This document shows positions 63,901 to 64,000 of a stretch of DNA of 64,000 nucleotides, in pieces (the first letter of the stretch is position 1; each line of letters begins with the position of its first letter). The position numbers were made by a program, and so were the translations under genes. Where the stretch lies: NCBI GenBank assembly GCA_020536535.1, contig JAHLWZ010000814.1:49000-112999 (forward strand), read 5' to 3'. The DNA comes from Pelomyxa schiedti (Eukaryota; Evosea; Pelobiontida; Pelomyxidae). The notes beneath the pieces are model-generated. The model made no database searches. It was not told the origin of the DNA and was given only the letters and a program-made list of their open reading frames with translations.

Positions 63901-64000
63901 CTTACGTAAGTGGCGCACGCTGAAGAGGTACGTGCGGGGGGCTTTTTTTTTGTTTTTGTTTGTTGCGAATGGTTGTTTTTAGGCGTTTCCTTAAAGCAGG

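Overview
This window is intron-dense protist nuclear DNA. All three stop codons end recognisable genes, so the standard code is used. Introns are GT-AG and mostly about 40-110 nt, and many spaces between genes are only 40-250 bp. The gene set (coactosin-type ADF-H protein, F-BAR, DENN, TKL kinases, RhoGAP, small LRR protein, PARP with a PBZ finger) looks amoebozoan. A prokaryote-type citrate lyase and a QueG-like iron-sulfur protein suggest an oxygen-poor lifestyle, so an Archamoebae-like anaerobic amoeba is a reasonable low-confidence inference. I could not run any search; every family assignment comes from reading motifs, and exon joins were made by eye.

Layout. 0-14.3 kb: a partial coiled-coil/ADF-H/costars-like protein, a p24 cargo receptor, a PRELI/MSF1 lipid-transfer protein, a secreted alpha/beta hydrolase, a convergent QueG-like double [4Fe-4S] protein, and a long HELZ/MOV10-type helicase that runs into a 100-N gap flanked by an identical 121-bp sequence. 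14.4-24.3 kb: eIF4B, a large ankyrin-RhoGAP-SH3-WW-TKL kinase, and a GC-rich intronless type I membrane protein. 24.5-30.8 kb (minus strand): an Arl-type GTPase, a small membrane-anchored protein, a TFIIB/BRF-like factor and ribosomal protein L5. 31-36 kb: a decayed copy of a surface-protein 3' end, the intact surface protein, and a second secreted protein. 35.9-45 kb (minus strand): an unknown intronless protein, an RSU1-like LRR protein, an AFI1/AVL9-like DENN protein, a two-pass membrane protein and an F-BAR protein. 45.2-52.8 kb: a small Ser-rich protein, quinolinate phosphoribosyltransferase, PBZ-PARP, ribosomal protein L10 and a Gln/Pro-rich protein. 53-58.9 kb: a multi-pass membrane TKL kinase, a Sel1-repeat protein with an apparent 10-bp repeat frameshift, and an EF-hand-like protein. 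59.7-63.9 kb (minus strand): a single intron-containing gene encoding citrate lyase alpha, gamma and beta domains in one chain.

How the genes relate. There is no operon-like logic; neighbours are mostly functionally unrelated. Themes are actin/membrane remodelling and signalling (ADF-H/costars, F-BAR, RhoGAP kinase, LRR, DENN, Arl), translation (L5, L10, eIF4B), and metabolism (citrate cleavage, NAD synthesis). The strongest candidate for an undescribed system is the CitF-CitD-CitE fusion, whose gamma-like domain seems to lack the serine that carries the prosthetic group in bacteria.
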